64,000 bases of DNA from Bacillus infantis NRRL B-14911 (GCF_000473245.1 NC_022524.1:4240501-4304500); one strand, 5' to 3'; shown: positions 8,302 through 17,660, counted from the stretch's first letter. Made by a program: numbers and translations. Notes: generated by a model from the sequence alone, not told the origin.

Positions 8302-8348
8302 ATGAAACATCGCTGTGAAACAAGATTTTTCGGGAGGTGCCTGTCACC
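8302..8348 (+). repeat. Dispersed repeat family A, copy 4, supplies a stop codon
   Basis: Full unit. The TCA inside GGTGCCTGTCACC (8344-8346) is the TGA stop of the minus-strand DUF2812 gene, and the preceding CCT gives its last codon AGG (Arg). Confidence 0.85.
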
Positions 8349-9531
8349 TAATATTTTCTACAACAGCCTCTATCACCGAATCTACATCCGCTTTCCCATG
8401 ATACCAAACATATATCACGGTTTTCCCCTTAGAAGCAAACACCTTTTTAATACCCTCTTCCTCATAAACAATCAATTCATCCAAAGCAGGATTCTTTTTT
8501 TGCACGAACTCCTCCACGCTATCTTCATACCTGTATCTTTTCACTAAATCAGAAAGTAGATTATCCGCGAGACCAGCTATGCTGAGCTGATAGACCTGTG
8601 TTTGAATAGAAGGTGAATATCTGCCGCTGCCATCATACCACTTCTCTCCAATGACTTCTCCGTTTTCATCTGTTTCATATTGAACGGGTGCCAATGGACT
8701 CCAGTCATAGGAAATGCGGTTGCCCCAATCCACATCGTCATCTACATATGAGGGCTCGCCCCGGCTCAAGTCCGGATTCTGTTCTATATCTGCCAATCTC
8801 ACAATCGGCAGGTCTATGTTTCCTTCAGGCAATGTTTTTGTGTCCATCATAGAAAGCTGCGCGAATGATATAGCAGCAGTGGAACCGGCTGTTACTATAA
8901 AAAGCAAGGCAATCGCCGTATTCCGGCGGAAGCGCTTCTTCCACGGAGCATGGTGGTCAATCGGTTTTCCTTCGGCCAGTTTTTTCCGCAGCGACCGAAT
9001 AGAAATCGCCGCCTGGAGAGAATTGTAGGCCGAATATCCGAGGATGATACTTAAAATTGTTTGTGTAAGCACATTGCCCTGAACCATCATCAAAGTTGGT
9101 GTTCCGTCAAGGAACCATATAGAAGCCAGCATCCCAAACGTCAACAGTATCATGATTGTGACGGTCCAGGCAGTCTGAGTATACTTTTCATCCAGTGCCT
9201 TTAATGTGTAGGACTGCTCCGCTGGATCTGTATGGATCTCTGGTGCATGAAGCTCAGCGGGTGAAGAAAACACATGGAAATAATTATAGGTAGTCACATA
9301 ATCCCATCCGCTCTCGGAATACATTTCAACCTGTTCACTCGAAATCTTCTTACTGAACGAAACATCGATTCTGTATCTCATTTTCTTCGGCTCACCTTGG
9401 GCAAACTTAGCAAACCGGCTCCCCATCTTTTTAAGGTGAAGCCCTTCTGCTGCCATATCTGTGAACCAGCTTTCATGCTCCCCTATCCGCCAATAGTCAT
9501 TGGGCCGGAGTTTGCGTACAATTTTACCCAT
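8344..9531 (-). CDS. DUF2812 membrane protein, PadR-operon partner
   Basis: 395 residues. The N-terminal 110 residues (RIGEHESWFTDMAAEGLHL and SGWDYV) match the DUF2812 pattern. Two or three transmembrane segments follow (about 120-142, 155-172, 205-228), then an extracellular region of about 160 residues. DUF2812 proteins are commonly encoded directly after a PadR repressor and have no assigned activity. The ATG at 9531 lies 9 nt after AGGAGG and overlaps the padR stop in ATGGGTAA, indicating coupled translation. A GTG at 9540 is possible but sits too close to the ribosome binding site. The last codon and stop are provided by a family A repeat. Confidence 0.8.
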   Translation of the reverse strand: MGKIVRKLRPNDYWRIGEHESWFTDMAAEGLHLKKMGSRFAKFAQGEPKKMRYRIDVSFSKKISSEQVEMYSESGWDYVTTYNYFHVFSSPAELHAPEIHTDPAEQSYTLKALDEKYTQTAWTVTIMILLTFGMLASIWFLDGTPTLMMVQGNVLTQTILSIILGYSAYNSLQAAISIRSLRKKLAEGKPIDHHAPWKKRFRRNTAIALLFIVTAGSTAAISFAQLSMMDTKTLPEGNIDLPIVRLADIEQNPDLSRGEPSYVDDDVDWGNRISYDWSPLAPVQYETDENGEVIGEKWYDGSGRYSPSIQTQVYQLSIAGLADNLLSDLVKRYRYEDSVEEFVQKKNPALDELIVYEEEGIKKVFASKGKTVIYVWYHGKADVDSVIEAVVENIR

Positions 9532-9844
9532 TCCCCTCACCCTCCTCTAAAATCCTGCTGTCTTCAATCAGGGCTTTTAATCGGCCATACTCCACACGCA
9601 GGGCCTGTTCCCCATCAGTTGTAATTTTATAGGTCTTCCTTCTGCCATCGTTTTCAGCCAGGGAAATGAGTCCGTCCTTTTGCATCCTTGAAAGCACTCC
9701 GTAAAGTGTTCCCGGTCCCATATTCACCCGGCCGTGTGAAACTTCAGCGATGGCATGCATCAGCTGGTAGCCATGATTGGGACGCATGAGTGCAAGGAGT
9801 ACGTAGTACATGGCTTCGGTCATTGGGCCTCCAGTGTACGCCAT
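9524..9844 (-). CDS. PadR-family transcriptional regulator
   Basis: 106 residues with a winged helix covering nearly the whole protein: EAMYYVLLALMRPNHGYQLM, then GPGTLYGVLSRMQKDGLI, the canonical PadR recognition region, and a short C-terminal helix typical of the small PadR-s2 subgroup. It probably represses its own operon through the 30-bp inverted repeat at 9891-9920, about 47 bp upstream of its start. It is cotranscribed with the DUF2812 gene. Confidence 0.92.
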   Translation of the reverse strand: MAYTGGPMTEAMYYVLLALMRPNHGYQLMHAIAEVSHGRVNMGPGTLYGVLSRMQKDGLISLAENDGRRKTYKITTDGEQALRVEYGRLKALIEDSRILEEGEGNG

Positions 9845-9890
9845 TGGCGGTTACCTTCTTTCATTGTTGGAGTTATTATGTTACTCGATA

Positions 9891-9920
9891 TTATGTCATA
9901 CGATATATCGTGTGACATAA
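9891..9920. promoter_or_regulatory. Putative PadR operator
   Basis: A 30-bp inverted repeat matching its reverse complement at 28 positions: TTATGTCA and TGACATAA outer arms around ACGATATATCGT. Length, ATGT/ACAT ends and position upstream of padR fit PadR autorepression. The AT-rich centre may overlap the promoter. Confidence 0.7.
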
Positions 9921-9981
9921 TAATATAAGATTGGAAGTTTCCTGTAAATAGGTTTGGAGGTTATAATAGGAAAATATATAA

Positions 9982-10016
9982 AAAAGCACTGCCGGTATTT
10001 TACCTGGCAGTGCTTT
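9982..10016. terminator. Bidirectional terminator downstream of the ROK kinase gene
   Basis: AAAAGCACTGCC and GGCAGTGCTTTT form a perfect 12-bp stem around a 10- to 12-nt loop. The A/T ends give U-runs in either direction. It serves the beta-glucoside operon ending at 10108. Confidence 0.85.
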
Positions 10017-10063
10017 TCATGTCATATTCCAGTTCAAAGTTATATCTGTTTCCTCCGCTTGGT

Positions 10064-10112
10064 GTGTGAAACAATTGTGTGAAACAAGAAATTTCGGGAG
10101 GTGCCTGTCACC
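10064..10112 (+). repeat. Dispersed repeat family A, copy 5, supplies a stop codon
   Basis: Full unit with both GTGTGAAACAA repeats. TCA at 10108-10110 is the stop of the ROK kinase gene, preceded by AGG (Arg). Confidence 0.85.
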
Positions 10113-10983
10113 TTCTATACCCATAAACAGCCCCCAGCAAATTAGCATGCTGCCTAAATGTGCAGGCCTCTATATTCGGTTTGATCTTCGCAAGGCCGAC
10201 CTTAGCAAGAATGGCATCAAGCTTAAGGTTGATATTGTCGATGAGATCTTTTCTGGCACTGATGCCCCCGCCAATCAAAATAACTTCAGGATCATAGATG
10301 TATTGAAGGTTATAGATGCCGACCGCTAGATAATGATAAAAATCATTTAGTGCTTTCAGACAAGTCTCATCCCCGTTTTCAGCCAGCTCAAAGATCTCCT
10401 CGCCGGTGAGAGTCTCGGGATCCACTTGTTTGAGGGCAGCTACCTTTTTGACCAGGGCCTTTGTGGACGCTATCCGGCTCCAGACATCATTGTCGCCTTT
10501 AATATCTGATGTTAAAAACATATAGCCGAATTCTCCGCCATGCAGATTAGCTCCCTTGTGCAGATTTCCATCCTTGAACACAGAGCCGCCGATCCCGGTG
10601 CCGATTACCATCACAAGGACATCCTTCCTGCCCTTGGCTGCCCCTTTCCATATTTCCGCATAGCCGGCGCAATTGGCATCATTGCCAAGGAATACCTGCT
10701 TTCCTGTTCTCTCGCTGATCTGGCTTTTCATATTCGGGCCATGGATAAACGGAATCGCACTGGAGCCATATATGATTCCCTCATCAGAAACAGCACCAGG
10801 GCTGCATACGGCAATTCCTTCACATTCCGGATGGGCTTCACTGATTTCTGCCATGGCTTCCAATAACCCATCCAGGGTTTTCGGTGTCTTGATCTTGCTG
10901 GTTTCCAAGATTTCCGCCTGCTCTGTGACAATGCCGTATTTCACATACGTGCCGCCAAGGTCAAAAGCTAAATACTTCTCCAT
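10108..10983 (-). CDS. ROK-family sugar kinase without zinc motif (candidate beta-glucoside kinase)
   Basis: 291 residues. The phosphate-1 loop DLGGTYVKYGI is at 8-18, the catalytic Asp is in GNDANCAG, and the phosphate-2 motif GTGIGG follows. After HGGEFGYM the usual ROK zinc motif CxCGxxGC is absent, replaced by a SDIKGDNDVW-containing loop. ROK kinases lacking the zinc cluster include the ATP-dependent beta-glucoside kinases (BglK). With the GH1 enzyme directly upstream, the likely role is phosphorylation of an imported beta-glucoside or cello-oligosaccharide; glucose or another hexose is an alternative. It is the last gene of the operon, 100 bp after GH1 and separated from it by a hairpin at 11032-11071. 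Confidence 0.8.
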   Translation of the reverse strand: MEKYLAFDLGGTYVKYGIVTEQAEILETSKIKTPKTLDGLLEAMAEISEAHPECEGIAVCSPGAVSDEGIIYGSSAIPFIHGPNMKSQISERTGKQVFLGNDANCAGYAEIWKGAAKGRKDVLVMVIGTGIGGSVFKDGNLHKGANLHGGEFGYMFLTSDIKGDNDVWSRIASTKALVKKVAALKQVDPETLTGEEIFELAENGDETCLKALNDFYHYLAVGIYNLQYIYDPEVILIGGGISARKDLIDNINLKLDAILAKVGLAKIKPNIEACTFRQHANLLGAVYGYRR

Positions 10984-11031
10984 TCCATCACGTCCATCCG
11001 GATAATATGACTTTCAGGCAAACTGGTAAAA

Positions 11032-11071
11032 AAAGTGATGCTTCACCGGCTTAGAAAGCAGTGAAACATCA
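11032..11071 (-). terminator. Intercistronic terminator between GH1 and ROK kinase genes
   Basis: GTGATGCTTCAC pairs with GTGAAACATCAC at 11 of 12 positions, followed on the minus strand by seven T residues. It lies 11 bp after the GH1 stop, so readthrough would be needed to express the ROK kinase from the upstream promoter. Confidence 0.75.
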
Positions 11072-11082
11072 CCCTGAAACAA

Positions 11083-12522
11083 CTATTTATTCAGCTCATC
11101 GTTATGGGCTTCAAATTCTCTTGTTTCAATGATCTGCTTATACCAGTAAGCCGATTTTTTCAGGCTTCGCTTTAGATTGTCTTCCAGATTGATTTCCACC
11201 AGTCCATAGCGGTTCTTGAAGGCGTTCATCGGCGACACGCAATCAGAAAGCGCCCATAGCATATAGCCTTTGCAATTGGCCCCTTCGTCCACAGCCTTCA
11301 GCAGCCACTTCAAATGTTCTGAAATAAATTCGATGCGGTAATCATCCTGGATTATGCCTTCTTCATTTTTAAAGCGCTGCTCATTTTCGACGCCCATGCC
11401 GTTTTCAGCAATGAACCATTCGATGTTTCCGTACTCTTCCTTCATTCTCACGGCCATATCAAACATGATCTTCGGATAAATTTCCCACCCGCGGTACGGG
11501 TTCATCTTTTTCCCGGGAAGGTCGAACTTCTCGTAATAATAGGCCGGATGGAACGGCATACGCTCATTCCAGGCAGAAGTCCTTGCCTGCACACGATGCG
11601 GGAAATATAGGTTCAAGCCGACATAATCGACAGTATTTTCCTTGATTGTCTGCAGCTCTTCCTCTGTATGGTCAAACGCAATCCCATGCTTCTGATTTAA
11701 CTCCAGCAGCTCCTCTGGGTATACCCCTTTAATCGCCGGATCCAGGAACACACGGTTGAAGAAGAGATCGTACATTTTCGCTGCTTCCTGATCATGCGGC
11801 GCAGATGATCTGGCATACGTGACTTCGGGATTGAGGATGGTCCCAATCTTAGCCCCTGCCTTCTCTTTCAGGCCCTTTTCCTTAAACAATTGAACGATTC
11901 TGGCTGTTGCAAGCCCTTTATTATAGTTCCACTGCATCCATTTTTTCGTATTCTGTTCAAATGGCCAGCGAATCGCATCCAGGTACATCCTGGTCTGCGG
12001 AACAACCGGCTCATTGAAGACAAACCAGTGCTTTACACGGTCCCCATAGCGGTCAAACACTTTATCTGCATATGAAACAAACAGCTCCACCACATGCTTC
12101 GAGCCCCAGCCATCATATTTTTCAAACAATTGGCCCGGTACTTCATAATGCTCCAGACAGATCATCGGCTCTACACCGTTTGCCTGCAGCTCATCGATCA
12201 CATCACCGATATAATCTGCATACTCTTCGTCAACTATCGCATTCTCATAATCTGTTAAAAAGCGGGACCAGTTGATAGATGTACGGAAATGGGTCAGCCC
12301 GATTTCCTTCATGGCCGCAATATCTTCTTTATAGCGGTTCCTGAAGTCAGTCGCTACAGCAGGGCCGTAGCCATTGTGCCAGACATTTTTATTATTTTTA
12401 TACCAAAGGTCCATATATGAATCCTGTGAATCCTTTTTGCCTGACCAACCTTCTGTCTGCCATGCGGACACTGCCGCTCCGATGATGAAATCCTTCGGTA
12501 TACTCACATTGATTTTTTCCAT
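11083..12522 (-). CDS. Glycoside hydrolase family 1, 6-phospho-beta-glucosidase type
   Basis: 479 residues, cytoplasmic. The acid/base Glu is in FNEPVV (about 171) and the nucleophile in IAENG (about 373). In the substrate-binding stretch LSDCVSPMNAFKNRYG, Ser430 takes the place of the Glu that non-phosphorylated beta-glucosidases use, and Tyr439 replaces their Phe/Trp; both are features of 6-phospho-beta-glycosidases. The lysine that completes the phosphate triad is shifted by one residue (Lys436, Asn437), so phosphate binding may be atypical. The ATG at 12522 is 8 nt from AAGGAGG; the ATG at 12528 is too close. It follows the yesN-type regulator gene by 23 bp. Confidence 0.85.
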   Translation of the reverse strand: MEKINVSIPKDFIIGAAVSAWQTEGWSGKKDSQDSYMDLWYKNNKNVWHNGYGPAVATDFRNRYKEDIAAMKEIGLTHFRTSINWSRFLTDYENAIVDEEYADYIGDVIDELQANGVEPMICLEHYEVPGQLFEKYDGWGSKHVVELFVSYADKVFDRYGDRVKHWFVFNEPVVPQTRMYLDAIRWPFEQNTKKWMQWNYNKGLATARIVQLFKEKGLKEKAGAKIGTILNPEVTYARSSAPHDQEAAKMYDLFFNRVFLDPAIKGVYPEELLELNQKHGIAFDHTEEELQTIKENTVDYVGLNLYFPHRVQARTSAWNERMPFHPAYYYEKFDLPGKKMNPYRGWEIYPKIMFDMAVRMKEEYGNIEWFIAENGMGVENEQRFKNEEGIIQDDYRIEFISEHLKWLLKAVDEGANCKGYMLWALSDCVSPMNAFKNRYGLVEINLEDNLKRSLKKSAYWYKQIIETREFEAHNDELNK

Positions 12523-12545
12523 TCTCATTTCCTCCTTAAAATATA

Positions 12546-14081
12546 TTAGGTGGATCTTAACTTTCGGTACTGCGTCGGCGTCATGCCTGAAAATTTGCGG
12601 AACACTTCTACAAAATACTTATACTCATGAAACCCTGCCTGTTCAGCAATTTCATTGATTTTAAAAGGTGTTTCCTCCAGCAGGGTTTTTGCTTCTTCCA
12701 CACGCATATGGTTGACATACTCATTAAAGGACTTGCCTGTTTTCTGTTTGAATAAAGAGCTGAAATAATTGGGCGTGATATTGACCACATCAGCAACTTC
12801 CTGGGCTTTTATTTCTGACTTATAATAGGTCCTTATGTATTCCAGGGCCCTTTCAATCAGCCAATCTTTGTTATCAGCTGCTTTCAGATTGAACACATGG
12901 ATCGCCCTTTCAATATCCTGGAGCAGCCACCCGCCGAACACAGCATAAGATTCTGCAATGAGCAGCTCTGCTCCCTGTTCAAACACCGATGGAAAATGGA
13001 AGGAATCTTTTTGCCCTAAACTCTTCAGCCTGCTCCTCAGCCCTCGGCTCATTCTCCTGCAGATTGAAATCGATTCTTCCAATAAAAACTGATTAGATTT
13101 CAGATAGTTCACTAAGAGATGGACATGTTCTTCAATCTGATTTTGGTCAACTCTTAAAATCGCTTGAATCAACTTCTCTTCCATTTGTTCGGGATATGGA
13201 GTGCTGCGGCTTTCTGCTTTTTCCAATTCGGAACAAAAGAAAATCTTTTCACTGTTTATAGGAAGATGCCGGACTCCCTCCCGCAGCGGCCCGATTGCCT
13301 GAGAAAGGCTGCCCAGCGGAACAGCATGGTCGCTTAGCAGGAAGACCCAGGAATCTTCACATACCAGCTTTCCGATCCGGTCCTTTGCCAGGCTGTCAGA
13401 TTGCTCCACAAGACAAGTCAGCAGCAGATTTTCACTCATAAAGATTGAAACACTTCTAACATCAATTTCTGCAAAAGCATCATCGATAGATTTTTTCCAA
13501 CGAGCTTTCTGTGCCTTTTCTTCTTCAGGATGTGCTGCCCCGGTGATCGCATCCTGTTTTTTCATGCTGATAAAAGCAAAGCATGGAGTGGTTTCAAGCA
13601 GGTCATTCCCTGCTGTCTCATCAGTCGGGTAATCAAACACATGATGGTAAATGAGATTCCGGAGCCTGATTTGTTCATGCTGTCTGCGTTCAGCTTGCCT
13701 TTGATGGATTTCTTTGGTTATCTTTTGGGCAACCTCAAGCAATTCATCAATGTTTACCGGCTTGAGCAGATAATCCTCCACACCTAACTGGATCGCTTTC
13801 TGCGCATATTTAAACTCATCATAGCCGCTGATCATGATGATCCTGGTTTGCGGATATCTCTCCTTTAGAAAAGCAGCCAGGTCCAGCCCATCTTTATTCG
13901 GCATTCGGATATCGGTGATCACAATATCGACGCCATTCAGTTCTTTTACCTTGTTCATCGCTTCCTCGCCATCATGCGCAAGGCCGGCGACTTCAATCTG
14001 ATGTTCTTCCCAAGGAATGGTATACGCCAGCCCCCGGCAAATCATAGGTTCATCATCTACAATCAGCATTTTGAAGGTCAT
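12546..14081 (-). CDS. YesN-type response regulator with AraC helix-turn-helix domains
   Basis: 511 residues. A receiver domain occupies 1-125 with Asp9-Asp10 and phosphoacceptor Asp57 in VITDIRMP. A central region (about 130-400) of unclear fold follows, then two AraC-type helix-turn-helix motifs at the C-terminus (about 405-508: QEVADVVNITPNYFSSLFKQ and INEIAEQAGFHEYKYFVEVF). It pairs with the sensor kinase gene, whose stop is 1 bp upstream of the ATG at 14081. It probably activates the ABC importer promoter near 19000 in response to extracellular sugar. A GTG at 14093 is an alternative start but lacks a ribosome binding site. Confidence 0.92.
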   Translation of the reverse strand: MTFKMLIVDDEPMICRGLAYTIPWEEHQIEVAGLAHDGEEAMNKVKELNGVDIVITDIRMPNKDGLDLAAFLKERYPQTRIIMISGYDEFKYAQKAIQLGVEDYLLKPVNIDELLEVAQKITKEIHQRQAERRQHEQIRLRNLIYHHVFDYPTDETAGNDLLETTPCFAFISMKKQDAITGAAHPEEEKAQKARWKKSIDDAFAEIDVRSVSIFMSENLLLTCLVEQSDSLAKDRIGKLVCEDSWVFLLSDHAVPLGSLSQAIGPLREGVRHLPINSEKIFFCSELEKAESRSTPYPEQMEEKLIQAILRVDQNQIEEHVHLLVNYLKSNQFLLEESISICRRMSRGLRSRLKSLGQKDSFHFPSVFEQGAELLIAESYAVFGGWLLQDIERAIHVFNLKAADNKDWLIERALEYIRTYYKSEIKAQEVADVVNITPNYFSSLFKQKTGKSFNEYVNHMRVEEAKTLLEETPFKINEIAEQAGFHEYKYFVEVFRKFSGMTPTQYRKLRST

Positions 14082-14082
14082 A

Positions 14083-15843
14083 TTATTCTTCACCCGACTT
14101 ATCAGAAATTGCTTCTATGTCGCTTTCGCACAAGACTGGCAGTTTCACTCGAATCCAGGCGCCTTCACGGCTGGCTTCTTGTTCAATCCCGAAGCTTCCG
14201 CCAAAAGCGATCTCAATCCGTTCTTTAAGATTACTTAAGGCATAGCCGGTTTGATTGTTTTCCGCAGCTTCCTCCTGCTCCGGAAATCCCCATCCGTTAT
14301 CAATCACATCAATCCAAACCTCTTGCTCCCGCCTGTAGCAGCGGATCGTGATCTTGCCTTTCCGGGGCAGATTCCTGAACCCATGCGCGATGCTATTCTC
14401 CACAATCGGCTGCAGAATTTGTTTCATGAGATACGCGTCTTTGATTTCATAATCATAGTAGATTGCAAATTGCAGACGATGCTCTCCCATCCTGCTTCGC
14501 TGCAGCTCCAGATAGTTTTGCAGGTATATCATTTCTTTTTCAACAGAGACCCACATCTTGCCCATATTCAGATTCATGCGGAAAATTCTCGATAGTTTCT
14601 CGATTAGCCCGCCTGTTTCATATGCCTTTTCCATCCTTGCAGTCCAGCGGATCAAATCCAGAGTGTTATATAAAAAATGAGGATCGATTTGATTCTGCAG
14701 GGCCTTAAGCTCCGATTCTTTTTGTTTGATCTTTAGACGGTACTCTATGTCGATATACTTTTGAATCTTTGATACCATCTGATTGAATCTCATCCCCAAT
14801 ATTCCGATTTCATCCTGAGACCCAACCTTTACCTTCGCGCTGAAATTCCCTTTTTCTAATTGTTCCGTTTGGCCCGTCAGCTCCACAATTGGTTTTACCA
14901 GCCTTAAATAAAAGCCGATAAACGCAATCCCGCCGAGCAGGGCAAGTAATAGGATCATGAAAAGAATAAGATTCCTGACATTGTACAGGTTACCGACCAC
15001 GATATCCTGGTTCACCATCGCCACCGACAGCCAGTTTGTATTCTTTACTTCCCTTTTTACAATTAGGAATACGTTTCCATCTTTCTTATAACGGACTGTA
15101 TGCTCATCGCTTTTCAGGATGGCATCCAATAGCTCCCTGTCCGGAAACCTCTTACCGACAATGGAAGGATCTTTGTGAAGGATCACATCCCCTTGATTAG
15201 ATAAGATAAAATAGTCCCCTTGCTGAGAAGGATCTACTTCTACCCTTCGAAATACCTTCTTCGTATCCAGACGGATCTTAGCCAAACCAATCGGTTCAGA
15301 TATATTCCGCAAATCATTGATCACCCTGGTCATCAGAACCACTGAATGCTTGCCGCCCCAGTCACTTTCCACTTCATAAGAACCGCTCCAGCTTGGAGAG
15401 CCATTGGCCTCAATCGCTTTTTCGACGAACGGTTCTTCTTGAACACCGCTGACCGGGTTTCCCGTCTGAAAGCTGCGGTCACCACGGCTGGTCAGTTCAA
15501 TCGAATCAATATAGTCATAGCTCATAAGCTGAAAAGTAAAATAGCCCCGAATTTCTTCCTCTGCCAGTCTGATTTCCTGGACCCTATACTTTGGCAGCTT
15601 AAAAAAGCTCCGGAAATCCTGATCATAAATCATATAAGAGGACATGCTTTCAACGTCCCGGATAATCGAATTCAATGTTTCCTGGTTTTTCTCGAACCGC
15701 GAAAGAATATTCTCCTCCGCTTGTTTTTTAAAAGCATCGGTTGCCTGATAATAAATCAGGACGCCTAAAAATATGGTTGGCAAAGAGATCAAAATGAAGA
15801 ACACGGTTACAAATTTTCTTTTTAAATTCCAGTTACGGGGCAT
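14083..15843 (-). CDS. YesM-type membrane sensor histidine kinase
   Basis: 586 residues. Transmembrane helices at about 11-31 and 293-313 enclose an extracellular sensor of about 260 residues of dCache type. A HAMP domain follows (about 315-365), then the HisKA_7TM-type internal kinase box NQIDPHFLYNTLDLIRW with His389, and the HATPase domain (N box ENSIAHGF, G box DNGWGF). Kinases of this class sense a sugar or its binding protein outside the cell and phosphorylate a partner AraC-type regulator. The ATG at 15843 follows AAAGGTGAT. It lies between the permease genes and its regulator, within one operon. Confidence 0.92.
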   Translation of the reverse strand: MPRNWNLKRKFVTVFFILISLPTIFLGVLIYYQATDAFKKQAEENILSRFEKNQETLNSIIRDVESMSSYMIYDQDFRSFFKLPKYRVQEIRLAEEEIRGYFTFQLMSYDYIDSIELTSRGDRSFQTGNPVSGVQEEPFVEKAIEANGSPSWSGSYEVESDWGGKHSVVLMTRVINDLRNISEPIGLAKIRLDTKKVFRRVEVDPSQQGDYFILSNQGDVILHKDPSIVGKRFPDRELLDAILKSDEHTVRYKKDGNVFLIVKREVKNTNWLSVAMVNQDIVVGNLYNVRNLILFMILLLALLGGIAFIGFYLRLVKPIVELTGQTEQLEKGNFSAKVKVGSQDEIGILGMRFNQMVSKIQKYIDIEYRLKIKQKESELKALQNQIDPHFLYNTLDLIRWTARMEKAYETGGLIEKLSRIFRMNLNMGKMWVSVEKEMIYLQNYLELQRSRMGEHRLQFAIYYDYEIKDAYLMKQILQPIVENSIAHGFRNLPRKGKITIRCYRREQEVWIDVIDNGWGFPEQEEAAENNQTGYALSNLKERIEIAFGGSFGIEQEASREGAWIRVKLPVLCESDIEAISDKSGEE

Positions 15844-15874
15844 ATTGATCACCTTTGCCTTGCTGCTTTAGTTC

Positions 15875-16750
15875 TTAGCCTTTTACGGCACCTGCTGTCA
15901 TTCCATTGACAATTTCTTTTTCTAGCAATAGATAGAAAGCGAGAATCGGAATCATGGACATGGTCAATCCAGCCATTTGTGCGCCGTAATTCGTCGTAAA
16001 TTGTCCCGCAAAGCTTGCCAGACCAAGTGGAAGTGTCTGCAATGCCGGGTCATTGATTAAAACGAGGGCGAATGAGAATTCATTCCAATTATAAATGAAA
16101 TTCAGGATGACGACCGTTGCTAAGGCCGGACGCGACATCGGCAGGATAATCGACCAGAAAATACGGAAAATCCCGCAGCCATCCATAATGGCTGATTCCT
16201 CAATATCCTTTGGAAAAGCCTTCATAAAGCTTGTCAAAATAAAAATCGTAATCGGCAGATGAAAGGCGATATACGGAAAAATCAGTGTAATCGGCATATT
16301 CAAAAGCCCTAAATTCCTCATTAATATAAACATCGGCACAAGTGTCGCATGAATCGGAATCAGCATTCCGAATATAAAGAAGACATAGGCCGCTTTATTC
16401 AGCTTAAAATGGAATCTTGATAGAAAATAAGAGGCGATTGCACCTATCAGGACCGTTAATAGTGTCGCCGTTATTGTAACAAATAAACTATTGGTGAATA
16501 AGGTCCCCAGATTGGCGGTTTCCCATGCGCTGAGGTAATTTTCAAAAACAAATGTGCTTGGGAGACCGAATTGATTGGTCGCAAATTCTTTTTCTGATTT
16601 GAATGAATTAATGGCCATCCAAATGATTGGATAGGCATTGACAATGGCGAAGATGATGAGAACAGCGTATATAATCGGCCTTTTCCACTTCAGCTTCTTC
16701 CGCTTTGGTTCAGCATCTATCGTCGGCGGTTTAGACATAACCGGCTGCAT
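15875..16750 (-). CDS. Sugar ABC transporter permease, MalG/AraQ type
   Basis: 291 residues with six predicted transmembrane helices, the first at about 27-48. The ATPase-docking EAA loop is EESAIMDGCGIFRIFWSIILP. The start ATG at 16750 follows AAGGGAGGG. It follows the partner permease by 15 bp. The C-terminus NGMTAGAVKG is typical of MalG-type subunits. No ATPase gene is in the operon. Confidence 0.93.
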   Translation of the reverse strand: MQPVMSKPPTIDAEPKRKKLKWKRPIIYAVLIIFAIVNAYPIIWMAINSFKSEKEFATNQFGLPSTFVFENYLSAWETANLGTLFTNSLFVTITATLLTVLIGAIASYFLSRFHFKLNKAAYVFFIFGMLIPIHATLVPMFILMRNLGLLNMPITLIFPYIAFHLPITIFILTSFMKAFPKDIEESAIMDGCGIFRIFWSIILPMSRPALATVVILNFIYNWNEFSFALVLINDPALQTLPLGLASFAGQFTTNYGAQMAGLTMSMIPILAFYLLLEKEIVNGMTAGAVKG

Positions 16751-16765
16751 AATGTGTACCCTCCC

Positions 16766-17641
16766 TTATATCATCTTACGTCCAAGAAGTTTTGTCACCG
16801 TGTAAATCAAAATGAGGCTGAAGAAGAATATAACGACGGAAACTGCACTGCCGTATCCATACTGAAGCTTGCTGAACGTTTCATTGAACATGTACAGTGC
16901 CATAACGTCCGTTGAATGCGCCGGGCCGCCATGTGTCATGACATAAATCAAATCAAATGTTTTCAAACTTCCGGAGATGGCAAGAATGACCGCTACAATG
17001 ATCGTATCCCAAATCATCGGAATCGTAATTTTCCAGGTTGTTGTCCATTCAGAAGCACCATCGATTTTCGCCGCTTCCAGCACTTCCTGCGGTACATTCT
17101 GCAAGGCAGCAAGGAAGATGATCAGATACAGGCCGACGAACTGCCAGATAACGACCACCAAAACAGCAATCATGGAAAATTTGGTATCGCCCAGCCAGTT
17201 TTGTGCCAGGAAGTCCAGCCCGACTGCCCGAAGCAATTCATTGATCAATCCCTGTTCAGAGTTGAAAATAAGGCTCCAGGTTAAAGAGATGACAACCGTT
17301 GACAAAACGACGGGAAGAAAACCGATCGTACGGAAAATTTTCAAGCCCTTGATTTTCCGGTTTAACAGTAAAGCAATAAATAAGGCAATGGGAACCTGCC
17401 CAAATACAGAAGCCAAAACGACGTAAATATTATTTTTTACTGAATTCCAGAAAAGGGAATCCTGGAATAACTGAACAAAATTATCAAGACCGACAAACTT
17501 CATGGCCGAGAACCCGTTCCACTCCATCAGGGAATAGTAAAAGGACTGCAGGATCGGCAGAATCGCAAAAACTAAGTAAATGAGCAATGCCGGCGCCAGA
17601 CCGGCCGCAATCGCTATTTTCGTACCTTTTGTAGGTTGCAT
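16766..17641 (-). CDS. Sugar ABC transporter permease, MalF/LacF type
   Basis: 291 residues, six predicted transmembrane helices, with EAA loop LEAAKIDGASEWTTTWKITIP. It forms the heterodimeric channel with the next gene. The ATG at 17641 follows AAGGGGTGA; a GTG at 17650 is less well placed. It is separated from the binding-protein gene by a stem-loop at 17661-17693. Confidence 0.93.
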   Translation of the reverse strand: MQPTKGTKIAIAAGLAPALLIYLVFAILPILQSFYYSLMEWNGFSAMKFVGLDNFVQLFQDSLFWNSVKNNIYVVLASVFGQVPIALFIALLLNRKIKGLKIFRTIGFLPVVLSTVVISLTWSLIFNSEQGLINELLRAVGLDFLAQNWLGDTKFSMIAVLVVVIWQFVGLYLIIFLAALQNVPQEVLEAAKIDGASEWTTTWKITIPMIWDTIIVAVILAISGSLKTFDLIYVMTHGGPAHSTDVMALYMFNETFSKLQYGYGSAVSVVIFFFSLILIYTVTKLLGRKMI

Positions 17642-17660
17642 GAATCTCACCCCTTGATGT

